From Ruminiclostridium sp. (GTDB lineage Bacteria; Bacillota; Clostridia; DSM-8532): a DNA stretch of 6,079 nucleotides. Below, in pieces: positions 4,973 through 6,079 of the stretch (its first letter is position 1; every line of letters begins with the position of its first letter). The notes under the pieces are model-generated. The model was not told where the DNA came from. It saw only the letters and a program-made list of their open reading frames with translations, and did no database searches. A program made the position numbers and the translations under genes. The DNA lies in the NCBI GenBank assembly GCA_003535195.1, contig DOHN01000135.1, positions 16,021 through 22,099 of the forward strand, written 5' to 3'.

Positions 4973-6079
4973 ATGAAAAAGACATTAAGATGTATTTTTT
5001 CTCTTATTCTGTCGCTTGCCTTAAGCCTTGCGATGCTTCTGCCGGCGTATGGGACCGGTATGAATGAGGCAGAGACAAAAGCGTCGTCGCTTAAACAGCT
5101 TGGTCTATTCAAGGGCGTTTCCGATACGGATTTTGATCTGGATAGGGCGCCAACCCGTACTGAGGCACTCGTCATGCTGATCCGCACACTGGGCAAGGAA
5201 TCGGAAGCACTAAACGGCAGCTGGTCTCATCCGTTTACAGACGTCCCTTCATGGGCGGATAAGTATGTGGGGTATGGCTATGAGAAGGGGTTGACAAAAG
5301 GGGTGTCTGCAACGGAATTCGGCTCTGGCAATGCGGATTCGGATATGTATCTGACATTCATGCTCCGCGCCCTGGGATACAGTGATGCGGCCGGGGATTT
5401 CGCCTGGAATGCCCCGGATGCGCTTGCCAAAGCAGTGGGGATTCTGCCTGATGTCGTTAGTACGTCAAATTTCCTGCGCGCCGACGTGGCGCTTGTTTCT
5501 TGGGCAGCACTGGAGGCTGATCAGAAGAGCGGAATGCAGCGGCTGGCAAAAAAGCTGATAGACGAGAAGATTTTCACGGGAGACGCTTATGCGCAGGCCA
5601 CCGCGCAGGTTGGCGAAATAAAGCCAACGGCGGTATCGGTATCCTCCTTCGAAGCGCTCAAATCCGCGCTGCTGAACAGCTCCGTGAAAGCAATCACCAT
5701 TGACTCCGTCGGAACCCCAGTGATCGTTACAGGAGAGGTGACCATTCCGGCAGGCGTTACCGTGACGGTAAACCGCGGCAACGACTTCTACATTGAGGGG
5801 CCGCTCACCAACAATGGCACGATCAACGTCATGGGCGCCGATTCCATCAGCCCGGATTTTATCAATTATTCCGTCCTGTCTGTCCAAACTGGCGGCATAC
5901 TGAATAACAACGGAGCGATCAATTTGCAGGCTGCTCAGCTTGAAGATACGGACGACTATGGCCCCATCGGCGGTCAGCTGCGTATCGGCGGCGGCACGCT
6001 GAATAACAAAGGCTCGGTTTTTCTGAAGTACGGATTGGTCAACACCCACGGCGGAATGGCGGTCGTCATTAACGGCTCC
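4973..6079 (+). CDS. Exported S-layer-homology (SLH) surface protein, 3'-truncated by window edge
   Basis: This is a secreted protein probably anchored non-covalently to cell-wall polymers through SLH domains. The frame is open to the last base (369 codons visible, no stop). AGGAGA at 4959-4964, 8 bases before the ATG, fixes the start. Residues 1-27 form a signal peptide: MKKTLR, a hydrophobic core at 8-23, likely cleavage near PAYG. Domain SLH1 (about 37-77) has LGLFKGV and DLDRAPTRTEALVMLIR. SLH2 (86-137) has HPFTDVPSWADKYVGYGYEKG and ends in MLRALGYSD. A weaker third copy lies at about 149-181. After a linker (about 182-224), three motifs of the form L-N/T-N-N/K-G-x-I/V begin at 278, 310 and 343, spaced 32-33 residues apart, which suggests a beta-solenoid or parallel beta-helix passenger. 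No clear promoter is seen; TAAAAT at 4920-4925 is a weak -10 candidate without a -35. A TCAAT/ATTGA inverted repeat lies at 4933-4947. The passenger's function is unknown. Confidence 0.92.
   Translation, partial: MKKTLRCIFSLILSLALSLAMLLPAYGTGMNEAETKASSLKQLGLFKGVSDTDFDLDRAPTRTEALVMLIRTLGKESEALNGSWSHPFTDVPSWADKYVGYGYEKGLTKGVSATEFGSGNADSDMYLTFMLRALGYSDAAGDFAWNAPDALAKAVGILPDVVSTSNFLRADVALVSWAALEADQKSGMQRLAKKLIDEKIFTGDAYAQATAQVGEIKPTAVSVSSFEALKSALLNSSVKAITIDSVGTPVIVTGEVTIPAGVTVTVNRGNDFYIEGPLTNNGTINVMGADSISPDFINYSVLSVQTGGILNNNGAINLQAAQLEDTDDYGPIGGQLRIGGGTLNNKGSVFLKYGLVNTHGGMAVVINGS

Noticed and set aside
5465..6049. A 194-codon open frame on the minus strand
   Set aside because: It lies wholly opposite the SLH protein gene, whose frame has a signal peptide, SLH domains and repeats. 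The minus-strand product has low-complexity, unfamiliar sequence and no good ribosome binding site.

Overview
The window reads as chromosomal DNA of a low-to-mid GC Gram-positive anaerobe of the Clostridia type. The basis is strong AGGAGG-like ribosome binding sites, SigA-like promoters, short intergenic gaps with hairpin terminators, an S-layer-homology (SLH) surface protein, and a eukaryotic-type Ser/Thr kinase of a kind familiar from clostridial genomes. No species can be named from the sequence alone. All genes lie on the + strand. No RNA gene, insertion sequence, CRISPR array or integration site was seen.

Layout. Positions 1-1811 hold a two-component pair: the 3' three-quarters of an OmpR/PhoB-type response regulator (its start lies upstream of the window) and a complete membrane histidine kinase, joined by an ATGA overlap. 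Next, behind its own extended -10 promoter, is a 169-residue cytoplasmic protein of unknown function (1968-2477). It is followed by two consecutive hairpins (2498-2541 and 2565-2595), the second a convincing terminator. A good SigA-type promoter at 2705-2733 then drives a compact operon. This begins with an apparent five-codon minicistron, whose stop overlaps the start of a small XRE-like helix-turn-helix protein (2802-3242). That protein in turn overlaps by ATGA a 542-residue transmembrane Ser/Thr kinase (3239-4867). The kinase has its catalytic domain inside the cell, one membrane span, and an external leucine-rich-repeat domain in 22-residue register. A hairpin plus T-run (4882-4905) ends this operon. 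The last gene (4973 to the window end, open at the 3' side) encodes an exported SLH-domain protein whose later part has regularly spaced Leu-Asn-Asn-x-Gly motifs suggestive of a beta-solenoid.

How the genes may work together. The two-component pair is a self-contained envelope sensor and DNA-binding regulator. The HTH and LRR-kinase genes are translationally coupled and look like a second signalling module: an external LRR ligand-binding or adhesion domain, an internal kinase, and a small HTH protein as the likely partner, substrate or regulator. The SLH protein next to it is anchored in the cell wall, so a shared role in surface sensing is conceivable. It has a terminator between it and the kinase, so co-regulation is inference only. 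The HTH/LRR-kinase operon is the most interesting part of the window.
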